Shown: piece after piece, positions 35,786 through 47,127 of the stretch
Position numbering within the stretch: position 1 is the first letter of the stretch
Layout of the letters: the number at the start of each line of letters is the position of its first letter
Source of the DNA: Perkinsus olseni
Lineage: Eukaryota; Perkinsozoa; Perkinsida; Perkinsidae
NCBI GenBank assembly: GCA_013115135.1
Contig: JABANP010000002.1
Span: 372,001 to 436,000, forward strand
Length of the DNA: 64,000 bases
Reading direction: 5' to 3'
Program-made: the position numbers and the translations under genes
Notes under the pieces: model-generated
The model's database searches: none
Seen by the model: only the letters and a program-made list of their open reading frames with translations
Told to the model about the DNA's origin: nothing

Positions 35786-37767
35786 ATGGCTGAATCTGCC
35801 GCGGCCACCGACGATGTGTCATCATCAACATCGTTATTGGCAAGGACTTCGACTCCTATGACGACCACCGCTGCGTGTCCTTGTCCTTGTCCCTTGGGTG
35901 TTGCTGCTGAGAGCTTCAGCGTTGTATCATACGACCACCCTATATTGGATTTGGTGGCTACTGTTGATGATGCCAATGGCTTCGGTTTGAAAGTCAACAC
36001 TCAGAGGCTCACGGATGGTATTAAGTTTTTCCCGCAATTTCACGTTCTCCATCCGTCTTTTGCTTGATGATTGTTCTTTGTTGATCAGGAAGTGACGAAG
36101 ACAAGAAGCTGTTTGCGCGAATGTTGGGGGATGGGGAATTGACGGTGCATGTAAGGCTGCTGTCAGTCGTCTGCGGGAACTGTGGAGTATCTTTGTTGCT
36201 CGATCTCAGCGCATTGCGGGAGGGCAGGCGATGAACTCCTTGAGAGGCGTTAAGTGGTGGTTCGACCGCCACGAGACCGATCCGGAATACAATGTAAGGA
36301 GTGCTTATCAAATCGATCAGCTGGGCGAGCGCTAATGTTTCTCAGGATGTGAGCTTCGCCAACACGTCGGTTCGGATCGTCGGTAGTGTCGGCGATGATG
36401 AATATGCCAACGTATTGCGAGAAGCCTGCGCCGAGGCTGGCCTTGAGACGGACTTTGAGGTAATCACCCTCAACCTCAGTCGGCGGGCTCCTCGGAAACG
36501 CCCCTGGCCGTTGGCAGGTGTTCCCTGGCGGCCGCACTGGAAAGTGCTGTGCGCTTCTTAAGGATAAGAAACGTAGAAGGAACTTCGCTCCGCTAAGATT
36601 TGTAATTTTCTTTCCTTCTTTTCAGGGACGATGATCACGGATTTGGGAGTGGCTCCAGATTTCCGAGCCGGCCCTGATAGGGGCATTCCCACCGATTGCA
36701 GGATATTGTATACGACTGCGTTTTACGCTTGTGGGGACGGATATGCATGCAGAGAGTACGTACCATAAATCCACCAACTCCTGTGGAGTCGCAGTCGCAA
36801 GCATGTTGCTGTTAGATACATCCCCAACCATCCCCAGATCAAATCTGGTTACACGAAGTTGTTTGCTGGTCTCAGTGCTGCCTGGGCCTGCAAGAACGAT
36901 GATTTCGTAAGTTCGATCATCCCGTGTGGCTCGGCACTCCTACTCTCTGCAGACGTACATGGCAAAACATGCTTGTGACGTTGTTTTCGGCAACGAGGTG
37001 GAGTTCACGGCGTTTGCCGAGCATCTCGGTGAGCCCTCTGCAGCTCCCCTCTGCGTTGGGATTATCTTCATCTTGGTCAGGTATCGCGGGAATATCTAAA
37101 ATGAGCCCGCGTGAGATCGCTGAGGCTGTGTCGGCTTTCATGAAGCCCGGGGCTTGGGCCATCATGACTCAAGGTGGGCTTATCGGCCGTCGAGGAAGGG
37201 GGTGATTTTTTTACTGCAGGTCCCGACCCGGTGATATGTTGTAGCAATCTGACGGATACTTGCGATGCGTTCGCTCACACCGTTCGGGATCTCGATCCCC
37301 TGGCCATCTCTGACGACATCGGCGCTGGAGACGGCTTTGTCGGTGGCTTCATTGCTGCGATCTATGCCAGGTAAGAAGGGCTAGTGCTGCCTGCATGGTT
37401 TGTACGGGTTTTCGGCGGTAGGTTACTGGCCCGCGATCTAACCCCACGTAGTGTTCCATCCCCGGTCGAGAGCTCGCTCTCGAGCCTGAGTGACGACGAT
37501 TCAAGCGAGGTGCTTCCTGATGACGGTAAGTGAGTTGCAAGTTTCATGCGTCACCGGAGAGCTATTCCCTTCCCTCGGGCTGTCTAGTGCCTTCCCTATG
37601 CAGGTTCTCGGTCCAATGCATGGCACTCGATCACGAGACAAATGATTATGGATGGTGTCGAGGAGGGCATGTACGCATACCTCTTCGCGCTTGCGGGCAT
37701 CATTGACGTTCGTTTCAGATACTGCGCTCGACAAGTGATGAAGCATACTGGTTGCCAGTACTTCTAA
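35786..37767 (+). CDS. ADK: Adenosine kinase (PfkB family), twelve exons
   Basis: Phosphorylates adenosine to AMP in purine salvage. Exons: 35786-36017, 36089-36150, 36210-36293, 36346-36459, 36518-36572, 36626-36755, 36795-36906, 36953-37028, 37081-37173, 37220-37370, 37422-37525, 37604-37767; 458 residues in one unbroken frame. Seen: HPILDLVATVDD, RIAGGQAMNSLRGVKWW (substrate loop), RIVGSVGDDEYANVLREA, GGRTGKCCALLKDKKRT, CRILYTTAFYACGDG, DVVFGNEVEFTAFAEHL, AWAIMTQG, and the PfkB signature DDIGAGDGFVGGF with catalytic Asp357. It ends ARQVMKHTGCQYF like other adenosine kinases. It is about 100 residues longer than usual: a low-complexity leader and a Ser/Asp-rich insert in exon 11. Confidence 0.93.
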
Positions 37768-39242
37768 GCAGACCTCTGGCGGCATCATACAGCCAAGCGT
37801 AGCAGCAGCAGCAGCTCCCCTTCATTCCTGATCATCATTATCATCGTCTTCGTTGACGATGCGAGCATTCAATCCCCAATGCTTATCCCCCTATTATTAT
37901 ACGATAAAATAGTCAGTCTGATGGTGGTGACAGTGAATTTGGATGCTGCTGGTTCGTCTTGAGCATGACGGCAGCTCCATTAACGTGTAACAATATCACT
38001 ATCCCAATATTGTCGTCCTGCTACTGTTGCTATTCTCGGCTTGTACTCGCCGTCCTACCAGCCGCTCAGATCATCGCGAAGTTGATGTAGTTGTTGTTGT
38101 TGTCGTAGTAGTAGTTGTCATTAACGTCGTCGTCACCGCTGCTGCTGTTGTTGTTATTACCGCCCAGTGCCGTATCCTTTTCATTGATTACTGCAACGAG
38201 GAGTGTGGAAAAATAATGATAATTGGCCGTAATAGCAGCTATAATGATAAAACTCCAAGAGGCACTGTCATGGCTGGTCAGCATTCTCAACGTACTATTG
38301 CTGCGAATATGAGTCCTTTTATTCTGTGCATGCGTGCAGATTTACTACTACTGATACCACTCCATTGCTAAATCTTAGCTCGCCTCGCCAGCTTCTGATC
38401 GTCACGATCTACTCAGGCATCGTCGAAGCGATGCTGCTGGTTGGGTGGGTACTGTCTACTTCAACTTCTCGACTACAACTGTCTTCGTTATCATCATCAC
38501 TGCTGCTGCTGCTGTTCTCGTCATCACTATCGTCATCTCCTTATTCGTCTTAACTATCTGTATTTTCTTCGTCTCCCCATAAACATCAAGAACTGTATGA
38601 TCAACTAGTGGCAAGATCCAAGAGGTTCTCCCCAAGTATCCTTGCCGCTACTCACGCCGCCGTCCTGATAACAACAACTGCCCGAAGGCGTTCTCTAAGT
38701 TTTGGCGTATCCTTTGGCGCCGTCTTATCCGTGCTTGACCTGGTCGTCTCGCTTGACGGCCTCTCGCGTCGGATATGATGTTTCCAACTACGCTGACTCT
38801 TTACGTCTCGGATATGTTTGATCATCATCGTGATGAAGTCCTTGGGTTACTGTGTAACCCACCAGCTGTCCTTATCGTCGTCCGCTCTATGTCGACCATC
38901 GTCTAGTGCTTGTCGTGATTGCTGCCATCGTCGTCTGCTGCTGCTTACTCCACTGCTGCTGCTCCGTTATTCGTATGGTAATTTCTCGTAGGGCAACAGC
39001 ACTGATGGCAACCCGCTGTCCGAGTGCTGTTGCTGCTACTATTCTTCAGTGGTAGAGCCACAGCTAGGCGAAGACGACGTCAGTATGATCATCGTCATCA
39101 AGCTCTGGATGATGATAGACATAGAGGATCGGAAGGAGGAATTTTGCGCGCAAACGAACTCTGCTGCTCTGTTGAGTTCATCAATTTGGCTATCGGGGAG
39201 AGGGTGATAAATGTTTTCTGGTAGACGGCAAGTTTTGCTGGT
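37768..39242. other. No gene recognised; GTT/GTC-rich simple repeat
   Basis: Intergenic. Trinucleotide-rich sequence around 38087-38155 (gttgttgttgtcgtagtagt and similar), and GCT-rich stretches near 38500 and 38940. The open frames here are simple-repeat translations. Confidence 0.45.
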
Positions 39243-39935
39243 ATGACAACTCCTAGGTCGAGCTGCTATCGTAATAAGCACTCCTTGGGTAGGTCGGGTT
39301 GAGAGCTTGGGTGGAGATGATCTTTTTCTCCCTCAGAAAAGCGTCGAAATGAGTCGCGAAAAATTCTGCAAAAATACCCCGAGAGAATCCCCGTGATTGC
39401 GGAGAAGTCGGCCGACCTCCTCACCTTCAGTCCGGTTCAGATGTGGTTCACCTTAGGCACGAGAGGAGCGAGTTGCCCGATATCGAGAAGCAAAAGTTTT
39501 TGGTGCCGGGCAACATGCTCTGTGGTGAATTCAAGTACATAGTGCACAAGAGCATCTTCAGGCCCGATACGGATTCTCAGCCAGATGAGAGTGGCGAGGG
39601 TAGGCGATCTCGATGTTCTCGGGATTGGCACCTTGTTGCCCTGCTCAAAATTCTACCTGGGCTTAGATACGGCAATGAAGCACTCTTCGAACGAGACGAT
39701 ATACATTTTCGTCGGGAAGAATGTTGTGCCGAAAACTGGTAAGTCCGACGGCCCTCTGATCGGTCTCCTGATTTGAAGATGATCGTTGCAGGTGAGACCA
39801 TGAACGAACTCTACGAGAAGTTCAAAGACGAAGATGGTTTCCTGTAATTATTGATGTAAGCCTCTTGGTCGGCTCTGATGCTCTTCGGCCAGGTATGTCA
39901 CGTACAGCAGCGAAAACACATTGGGTAGTTGGTAA
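39243..39935 (+). CDS. ATG8: Autophagy protein ATG8 (LC3/GABARAP family)
   Basis: Ubiquitin-like protein conjugated to phosphatidylethanolamine on autophagosomal or apicoplast-type membranes. Six exons (39243-39288, 39337-39406, 39457-39599, 39667-39738, 39792-39843, 39893-39935) give 141 residues in frame. Seen: SLEKRRNESRKILQKYPERI then PVIAEK, ELPDIEKQKFLVPGNM, GEFKYIVHKSI, ETIYIFVGKNVVP, MNELYEKFKDEDGFLYVTYS and SENTLGSW. The Gly followed by Ser-Trp means the precursor must be trimmed by ATG4 before lipidation. An insert of ~15 acidic residues (RPDTDSQPDESGED) lies in the loop before the fourth strand. The tail depends on recognising the last intron (39844-39892); read straight through, the protein would stop at DEDGFL. 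Confidence 0.94.
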
Positions 39936-40746
39936 CCGTAGCAGCATCAGTCTGCATGCCAGCCATCAACAACAGGGTGATCAATGAACCTATATAATGA
40001 TGATAGCAACATAGCATTTTTATTACACGCCTCGTTCGCTTTGAGTTTTTGTAGCAATGAAGTTGGCAAGGACGCTGCTATTGCGTTGGTCATGACGTAC
40101 TAGTACTCGGATTAGTTTCGGTTCGCACTGACCAGGGTGATGATGACGAATCGGTCGCTGGACGACAGGAATTCTGATGCGAAAGTTTGGCATTGCCAAA
40201 TTGGCAAGACGGGATCGCAATGAGTTTAGTACGACGGTTGCTTCGAATTGAATGGACAGTGGTCACCTGACCATTGCTCTCCATCGAAGCCTTCCATCAT
40301 CCGAACCATCGACGAAGGGACGCACAGTAAGGCCAGATGGCATCTGCTGGCTTCATAATGCATCCCTCAAAACAAAAATTAATTGAATTGATTCAATTTG
40401 TTTCCCTTACGAAACAAAAATCCAATGAAATACTATTTTAATGGGTGTTTGTTCCGTGGTAGCAATTCTCCCACTGGAGGATCAGCGGGAATGAAATTCA
40501 CGCAGGCAGAGATGTGCATGGAGCGTGCCACGAGGTGCTTTAATAAGGCTAGACCTAGTAGACTGCAAGCATAAGAAACTGTAGGATCACCAATGGATGT
40601 ACTCGCGGATGTGAGCGAAGAATAACCCTGGTGACCAGGGCCTGGTCGTAAAGCCGTTCAAATGAATGTTTTACTCGTCTTTCCACCAAGATCCAGATTA
40701 CGCCCAGCAGCGGCTTCCTTCCGAGTGATAAGTTCTCACGATTGCA
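39936..40746. other. No gene recognised
   Basis: AT-rich spacer downstream of ATG8 with only short open frames. Confidence 0.4.
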
Positions 40747-41185
40747 ATGACTATAACCATAGCGGTCGGTTACCGTCGGTATCCTGGTCCTAACTGCCCG
40801 GCCAATCGGTATCGGATACCCTTTTACGAAGAAGGGATTCCCTCCTACGATAACGATTCAGGCAACTACTATAACTTGAGAGCTAACCGTCGGCGATCCA
40901 ACCATCACAGCGATGATGGCGACAAGCGACAAGGACTGGAACACCTACAACGACAACTATGGTTGGCACCCCCGCAACAGTGGTAACTGGTACAATGGCG
41001 ATTGGTACCGTGGTGGACACGGCAGTTGGTACGATGGTGATGAGCAACATGACGGTAGTTGGTATACTAGCAACAACCACGAGGTCCTTAATTCCTCACC
41101 TGCCACCCAAGTGTCTTGCAATACACTGCGCAGGAGACGCTGTACTGAAAGGGAACTTCCCATGGTACGAGACGAACAGGCGTGA
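40747..41185 (+). CDS. Possible Trp/Tyr/Gly/Asn-rich protein, frame unclear
   Basis: Two overlapping plus-strand frames. 40747-40986 begins TIAVGYRRYPGPNCPANRYR; 40913-41185 carries a repetitive NDNYGWHPRNSGNWYNGDWY and GGHGSWYDGDE segment. The composition (W-Y-N-G-D) is unlike a random frame, but no family is recognised. A frameshift or intron would be needed to join the two. Confidence 0.3.
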
Positions 41186-41392
41186 GATTCTTTTAGCTGA
41201 TGCGAATATATCTTTGGGAACCATAGCTGATTTTTGGCCATTGGAAAGATGTAAGGAACAGAGCAATTATTTGCGAGGCCACAGTGGCAGACGCGAGCGG
41301 TAAAAGAGAGTATACCAGCAAGATGATGAGGGTATTTGATAGTGAGCGAAGAACGAGCATTTCAAGATTTAATGGTTTGTCTGGATAGTTTA

Positions 41393-42280
41393 CACCATTT
41401 CCAGACCTACTTAGTAGAACCCCAGAGCAATTTAACAAAGCCCAGCCCAAATTAGTAAAACCCCAGAGCAATTTAACAAAGCCCAGCCCAAATTAGTAAA
41501 ACCCCAAAGCAATTTAATAAAGCCCAGGTCAAATTAGTAAAACCCCAAAGCAATTTAATAAAGCCCAGGTCAAATTAGTAAAACCCCAAAGCAATTTAAT
41601 ATAGCCCAGACCAAATTAGTATAACCCCAAAGCAATTTAATGAAGCCCAGACCAAATTAGTATAACCCCAAAGCAATTTAATAAAGCCCAGACCAAATTA
41701 GTAAAACCCCAAAGCAATTTAGTCGGCACGCGAGACGCATCCGGATCGTCCCTCCTCCCGGCCCGGGGACTCCGGCCCATGAAATTCATGGCATGAATGG
41801 CGGGAGGCGGTGGAGCGAAGGCGGAGTACCTCCTGCCATACTGTGAGAAGTTTAAGAGGAGCGACGAGGTTACTATGCAACTGCATTTTTGTATACAATT
41901 TCCAACTTTGCTTCAATCACGCCCAAACATGGTACCATTGTTGCTCAGCTATGTAAGGCACGCCAGTCGGAGGCTCAATTCGAATGCTTAACGATCAAAC
42001 TTTAACCCGCGATCTGTAGAATAAGGAGGGCTTACTTAATGTAGGCTGACGTTGTGAGTTTTCCGTACTTGTTAGTGATTCTGTTGGGCTCTACTAAATT
42101 GGTCTTTCATAAAATCAAATAGCTTTGGGGTTTTATTATTTTGCTCTGGGCTTTATTAAATTGCTCTGGGGTTTTATTATTTTGCTCTGGGCTTTATTAA
42201 ATTGCTCTGGGGTTTTATTATTTTGCTCTGGGCTTTATTAAATTGCTCTGGGGTTTTACTAAGTAGGTCTGGAAATGGTG
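41393..42280. mobile_element. Fold-back (foldback/MITE-type) element with tandem-repeat arms
   Basis: The ends are inverted: left caccatttccagacctactta, right its reverse complement, each flanked by TA (41391-41392 and 42281-42282), consistent with a TA target duplication. The left arm (to ~41720) is about eight imperfect tandem units of ~41 bp containing taaaaccccaaagcaattta. The right arm (from ~42112) is the same type of unit in reverse orientation. The ~390-bp centre holds no recognisable transposase, so the element is non-autonomous. Confidence 0.75.
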
Positions 42281-42679
42281 TAGAGTGAGACTGATCCGTT
42301 ATCCATGAAACCGATGCGAACCAGGCGGGAAAACTCTCTTCGGGAGCTGCGATTAATCCGGGAACAATAATAGGCATCGTCGTTGGGCCCACTGCACTCT
42401 ATGGAGGAGATGAGGCCCTATGATGCCAGAATGTCATTCTGAGAATGATAACAGTCTAATAATTTACCTAATAGAGGAGCACACGCGACCCCATCAGAGA
42501 GCCTCTTTGCGGTCAGTGTGTGTGATGTAGGTCTTGAAATAATTGGAACTATCAGGCACTTCATCTCCAGCGGAGAAGAATGGCCCTCAAGCTAAAAATT
42601 GGCGATAGTAATGGAGCTAAAAGTGAAAAAATATCAACAGTCTATTGCACGATGCCGGATGTATCACAACAGGGACTGC

Positions 42680-43471
42680 TTAGACCTTAGTGAGAGCCAG
42701 GCGACCTCTTTCGAACTCCACGTAGATCGTCCTCTCAGTGGCAAATACCACTCTTGAGAAGTCATTGGGAGACACATGTTTGTGTCGGCACACATATCTC
42801 ACTTGGTAGAGGAACTGATCCAAAGTACCTTGTCCAGCTGACTCCACAGCATATGAAAGGTGTGGTAGACCACGATCGCGGGGAGAAAGCATGTGGGGGA
42901 AGCGGGAAGTGCTACGCCTTTTGCACTTAACCAGTACACCACCCATTCCATTTTCGTAAATTTTGTAACTTATCCTCATATGGGGGGACACAGGCTCCTT
43001 GTATATGTATTCAGTCAACCGGCGTTCCAGTCTCAGGAAGAGTAGCTCTTCGCGATGGAAGTTAACAGAGAAAGAATCACCAGAGACGTAGGTCAGGGTG
43101 GTCAGATCACCAGGGTAGTAGGGTGAGTCAAAGGGGAGTATTCCGGTGTTTCGAGAAAAAGTCTCGACGGACTGATCCCAATCACCACTTGTTATCCCGG
43201 AATTCTCGAAGTCGATTGTATAGGTAGAGCCCTCCTTTTTGCGTAGGGGGTAAGGCCCGAGCTCGTGATGACCACTTACGAGTTTGCCAACTCTGTGTGC
43301 ATCAAGTATACGTCTAGGGACGTCGAACGTCAGGGTAACTTCTTTCTCCTCGTTCACATCGTAAAATATTTCGACGAAGGGATACTCGAAGGCAAACCTG
43401 CCAACATCTTGGGCCGTGCTAATGACCAGGGTTCCAGCGCAAAGAAACCAAATCGAGAAGCGATTAATCAT
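42680..43471 (-). CDS. Secreted protein of unknown function
   Basis: 263 residues from the ATG at 43471 (an upstream in-frame Met at 43507 would precede the leader by 12 residues). The leader INRFSIWFLCAGTLVISTAQ is a good signal peptide. The body contains RFAFEYPFVEIFYDVNEEKE, TYTIDFENSGITSGDWDQS and VFATERTIYVEFERGRL, with no later membrane segment. No intron is needed. It is not visibly related to the two tandem secreted families in the window, and I do not recognise the fold. Confidence 0.65.
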   Translation of the reverse strand: MINRFSIWFLCAGTLVISTAQDVGRFAFEYPFVEIFYDVNEEKEVTLTFDVPRRILDAHRVGKLVSGHHELGPYPLRKKEGSTYTIDFENSGITSGDWDQSVETFSRNTGILPFDSPYYPGDLTTLTYVSGDSFSVNFHREELLFLRLERRLTEYIYKEPVSPHMRISYKIYENGMGGVLVKCKRRSTSRFPHMLSPRDRGLPHLSYAVESAGQGTLDQFLYQVRYVCRHKHVSPNDFSRVVFATERTIYVEFERGRLALTKV

Positions 43472-43507
43472 TAGGGGATGGCTGAAGGGTCTCGGAAGAA
43501 ACTGCAA

Positions 43508-45211
43508 GAGGAGAAATCTCTCATCGTGGAGCCGAAGGTTGGGGCAGCATTGAGATTTGACGATGCAATGTCGCCGAGGAACAGAAATCCTCAGGGCTCT
43601 GGACGTCGAGTCTCGCGACTACGTAATGAACAAACGCTACTGTGTGCAAAGGTTGATGTCACGTCACCACGTGACCGATGTCGCGCTCGCCACATCACTT
43701 TTTGGGGTAGTTTTCTCAGACAATTCTAAACATGTACGATATAACGGAAATCTCTTTATACAGTTTAGTTTTATGCAGCTCACACTCGTCAACCCGATTT
43801 TATTGATCATTGCTTCGCGAACCGTTCGACAGAACTAAGCATACCTTGGAGACTCTCCAATGGAGAGAGCATTTTCCCGTAGTATGGCGTAACGTCGCGT
43901 AACGGGGCTGAGACGTCAATTTTCGACTGATGGATAAGAAGTACATAGAGTACCTCAGGAGCCACAACGCCGCTCTCGAAAGAAGCAAGGCCCCTACTAA
44001 GGTTGCTAAGACTGAGGCTCAGCAGTCCTCCATCCCGTTCTGTGAAGAAGAGTTCACCGTTGGACGATAGTCATTACTATAACGCTTGAGCCACTACGCG
44101 AAGTCTTTTCATTAACGACAATAAACGATAGTGTGACGATGTGAGCTTCCCGGAAGCGCCGCCTCCGGGCGCTGAAGCAAGACGGATGAGCTCACCGTCT
44201 CATCCCGTCATTGTGCGCGGTACAGCTTTCGGGTATCGCCATTAGCATTCCCTTCATGGAGTGTGGAAGTACAGAGTCGAGATTCAGGTATTCTCCGGCA
44301 CACCATCCTCAACAGCACAAGTTCGGTATGATGTAATTCCTCCGTTCTTAGTGGAAACCTGGTAAATAACGCCGCAGTCGACGAATGCGAAGTCATTCAA
44401 AGGCCATTTATCGATGAGTATCTCTTCCTGGTAGCAATCCAAGGTTAATGCTGGCTTCCTACAGTACTCAAAGATATCCCCCATAAGGTCATGCATCGGC
44501 TCCCTGCCCTGCTGCCCATCCCATAGCCCTTCGATGGCCATACGGCGGAGGGCCTCATAATGATGGGGAGTTGGAAGGCCATTACACGATGCACTGGCAA
44601 GGAAAGGCGTTTTACGGCCGGCGTTCCGCTCCCTTGGGGGGCTGTCACGCACAGAATGAACCCGATGATTTCAGGACTTGAGCCGAGCTGGCTTCTCACT
44701 AGCTCACACCAATCGTTACCGATCGCACAACGATCAAGCAGTGTTTCCGTAGCGAAAAAGGGTGCACGCATGCACACTGAGATTGAATCACACACGGTCG
44801 AAGACTTCGCTCACTCATAGTATGAGTCTCGTACTCAAGCCTGGCTCGGACCATACGAAAGACAGCAGCATTGATCGGAGGCAGGGCAACCATACCATTA
44901 GAGAAGTGTATTCGGCCTAGGGTGAGGCCGCTATGCCAGTGGTCGAGGAGAAGGGTAGAAATAGGGACTTCAAGTTGGCGAATAAAGAAGTTACTCTAGC
45001 CGAGGGCCTCGGATACGGAATTCAATTCCGCGAATATTTCTCCAGCAATGATTGCAGTCGAAGGAGACGAGAGGGACCGTAGAGAGGTGAAGCGCGACAA
45101 TTCTGGACGAGGGGATGATTGGTGTACAGCCCCCTGCTGACTTGACACAAACCGAAAGGTTCACATAACAACACACATTAACACATTATTAACAGCATGC
45201 ATCGTTCTATC
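43508..45211. other. No firm gene; one possible minus-strand exon
   Basis: The minus-strand frame 44652-44284 has a protein-like stretch (EALRRMAIEGLWDGQQGREP, FAFVDCGVIYQVSTKNGGIT) ending at TGA, perhaps the last exon of a secreted protein. Upstream exons were not found. Confidence 0.3.
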
Positions 45212-45988
45212 TCACTTCTCTCTTACTAGTAGGACAGTCTTATCCAGGAAATTGGCCAACATGATGATATGATCGTCGTGGCCAGGGTTTAGGTCATAGA
45301 AGGTGCCCTTGAAGTTATCAAGCTGGCTCCTGATGATGTAGTCGTTATTCTTAACGGACGATGGTTTACAGTAGTCGCCCTTCATCTGTTCGTAGCAGAT
45401 GCGCCAGTTGAATTCTCCATCCTCATCCAACCCTCGAGTGAGCCTCACTTTGCCGTCGAGGGATGTAAAACTGCGACCTTCCAATATCCTCTCATCAGTG
45501 GGACTGATGGGCTTGATCGGGGCCAGCGTTACGCTATGACCATTCGCACGGATGCCCGATAGGAACACTTTCTTCTCTGTGTGATCTCCTTGAGAGTGTC
45601 CCCCTTTGTACTCTACGCCGCGGTAGGTGAAGTTCTTGTTCGGGGACGCTAAGGTGAAGTCCTTGGAGTTTTTCCCTTGACGACCACGCTTGTCGATTTT
45701 CAAACCCATGACCGTGCCCGAGATATGGCGCCCAGCCAGTCCACTGGTGATCAGTATCTGACGAATGAAAGTACATTCATTAGCTACAGGCTAGCCTCCC
45801 ACCTCTCTATCATGCTCGGGGCTTTTCACCAGACAAAGCTCCTCATTGGACGGCTCGTCAGCTTTGCCGCGATCCTTGTCACACAAGACGGGCTCGTACT
45901 GGGAAGTCCTTCTATGCAGGATACTGCCAACGACTTCCTGTGGGTGAAAGGTTAGCGAGAGGAAGGCAAGGAGGAAGGGGACGACCAT
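45212..45988 (-). CDS. Secreted protein of unknown function, one 45-nt intron
   Basis: The signal-peptide exon 45988-45803 (MVVPFLLAFLSLTFHPQEVV) and the main exon 45757-45212 join in phase across a 45-nt GT-AG intron that contains an in-frame stop and a ctaat branch-like motif. The 243-residue product has no recognised domain; blocks include GRHISGTVMGLKIDKRGRQG, VFLSGIRANGHSVTLAPIKP, FNWRICYEQMKGDYCKPSSV and DHIIMLANFLDKTVLLVREK. The same-strand neighbour at 42680-43471 is also secreted, but the two are not obviously related. Confidence 0.65.
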
Positions 45989-46083
45989 TGGATGAGGTTG
46001 GAGGCAGCCAGTGATGCAACTGGTACATGGACGTGATAGGGAGCTGCTGGTCTACCAGTATCGAGACACTTCCTGTTCAGTGA

Positions 46084-46190
46084 AATAATTCTGGAACTCA
46101 GAATCAATTCTGGAATTGACGTTCATCGTCAAATGAGGCTTCCAACTCCGGACTTAAGAGTCAAGAGTCAATTCTGAGTTGCGGAATCAG
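46084..46190. repeat. Diverged copy of the dispersed ~80-bp repeat
   Basis: Shares aattctgg, actcagaatcaattctgg and the closing agtcaattctgag with the copies at 9872-9955 and 16655-16735, with about 20 bp of extra or altered centre. Confidence 0.45.
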
Positions 46191-46268
46191 TTTATTGAGC
46201 ACCCCACTAACAGCAGGAGACGAGACACCACACAGTCCATAATGATGGCGAGCGATAGGCAGAACTGA

Positions 46269-46869
46269 GTGGCGCCCGCCTACGTGATGAAGCCACCCTC
46301 GTCGCTCACATGGGGAGACATCGTCTTGACCGATGCGGGCCTGTGGACTAAGCCCACTGGCCTTCGCAAGCTCAAAAAAATGAATTTCTACCGCGAGTTT
46401 CTCAACTTCTTCGGGCAGTCTTTGATACTCGTCCGTTTGATGATCACTAATTTTGGTTACTGGTTGTCATCACGTAGCCCGATTCTGATAGAAGCTTTCC
46501 TTATACATCGTGCTGTACATGGTATAATCGCCACGTTTCTCAGCACGAAGGGCGCCGGCTGTCACGCCAATTTTACACAACGGCGGTCTTCAGAAACTCT
46601 TCCGTCGCCAAAAACTCTCCTCGGGAGCACTTACATCGTCGAGCCTTGCTCGGTGGAACTTTTAACCGCAGCCTGACATTTCGAACGCAGCATGATAGTG
46701 ATTGACCATGCACTGTTGTGCCGCTCACCTGTTGCAGGTCTGCCACACAGCAGGTGATACTCTGATCGCCATAAGTTGGGACACAGTAGTCGTCTAATGT
46801 CACTATTGCGTTGACATCGCCGTACCCATAGATGGCAGTGGGTAGGTAGAATCTTACAGCGTCTCTCAA
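46269..46869. other. Conflicting open frames, coding status unclear
   Basis: Plus strand 46269-46676 (135 codons, hydrophobic middle) and minus strand 46869-46573 overlap. The minus frame has an exon-like AVRFYLPTAIYGYGDVNAIV...CCVADLQQV block that ends at a donor (GTGAGC), so it is the better candidate. Neither product is recognised. Confidence 0.25.
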
Positions 46870-47127
46870 CTCGCCATCTACTACTTGTAACCTCTTTCAC
46901 GAGTCGTGAGAGGGTTCCTGAGCTCCTAGACTTTAGACCTCAGTGAAGACCTGTGCGTGACACGATTACCTTTAGGTGGCACGCATGCTCACCCGTCACT
47001 GTACGCATATGCAAATCAGATCCCCTGCCGTGATCATTAGGCCTCGGCACGATGACAGAGAAGAGAGAAGCGTCCTCGAAGGCGGCCCTCGTTATGCTAT
47101 AGATAAGTTTCCCGCTTTTTGTCTGAT

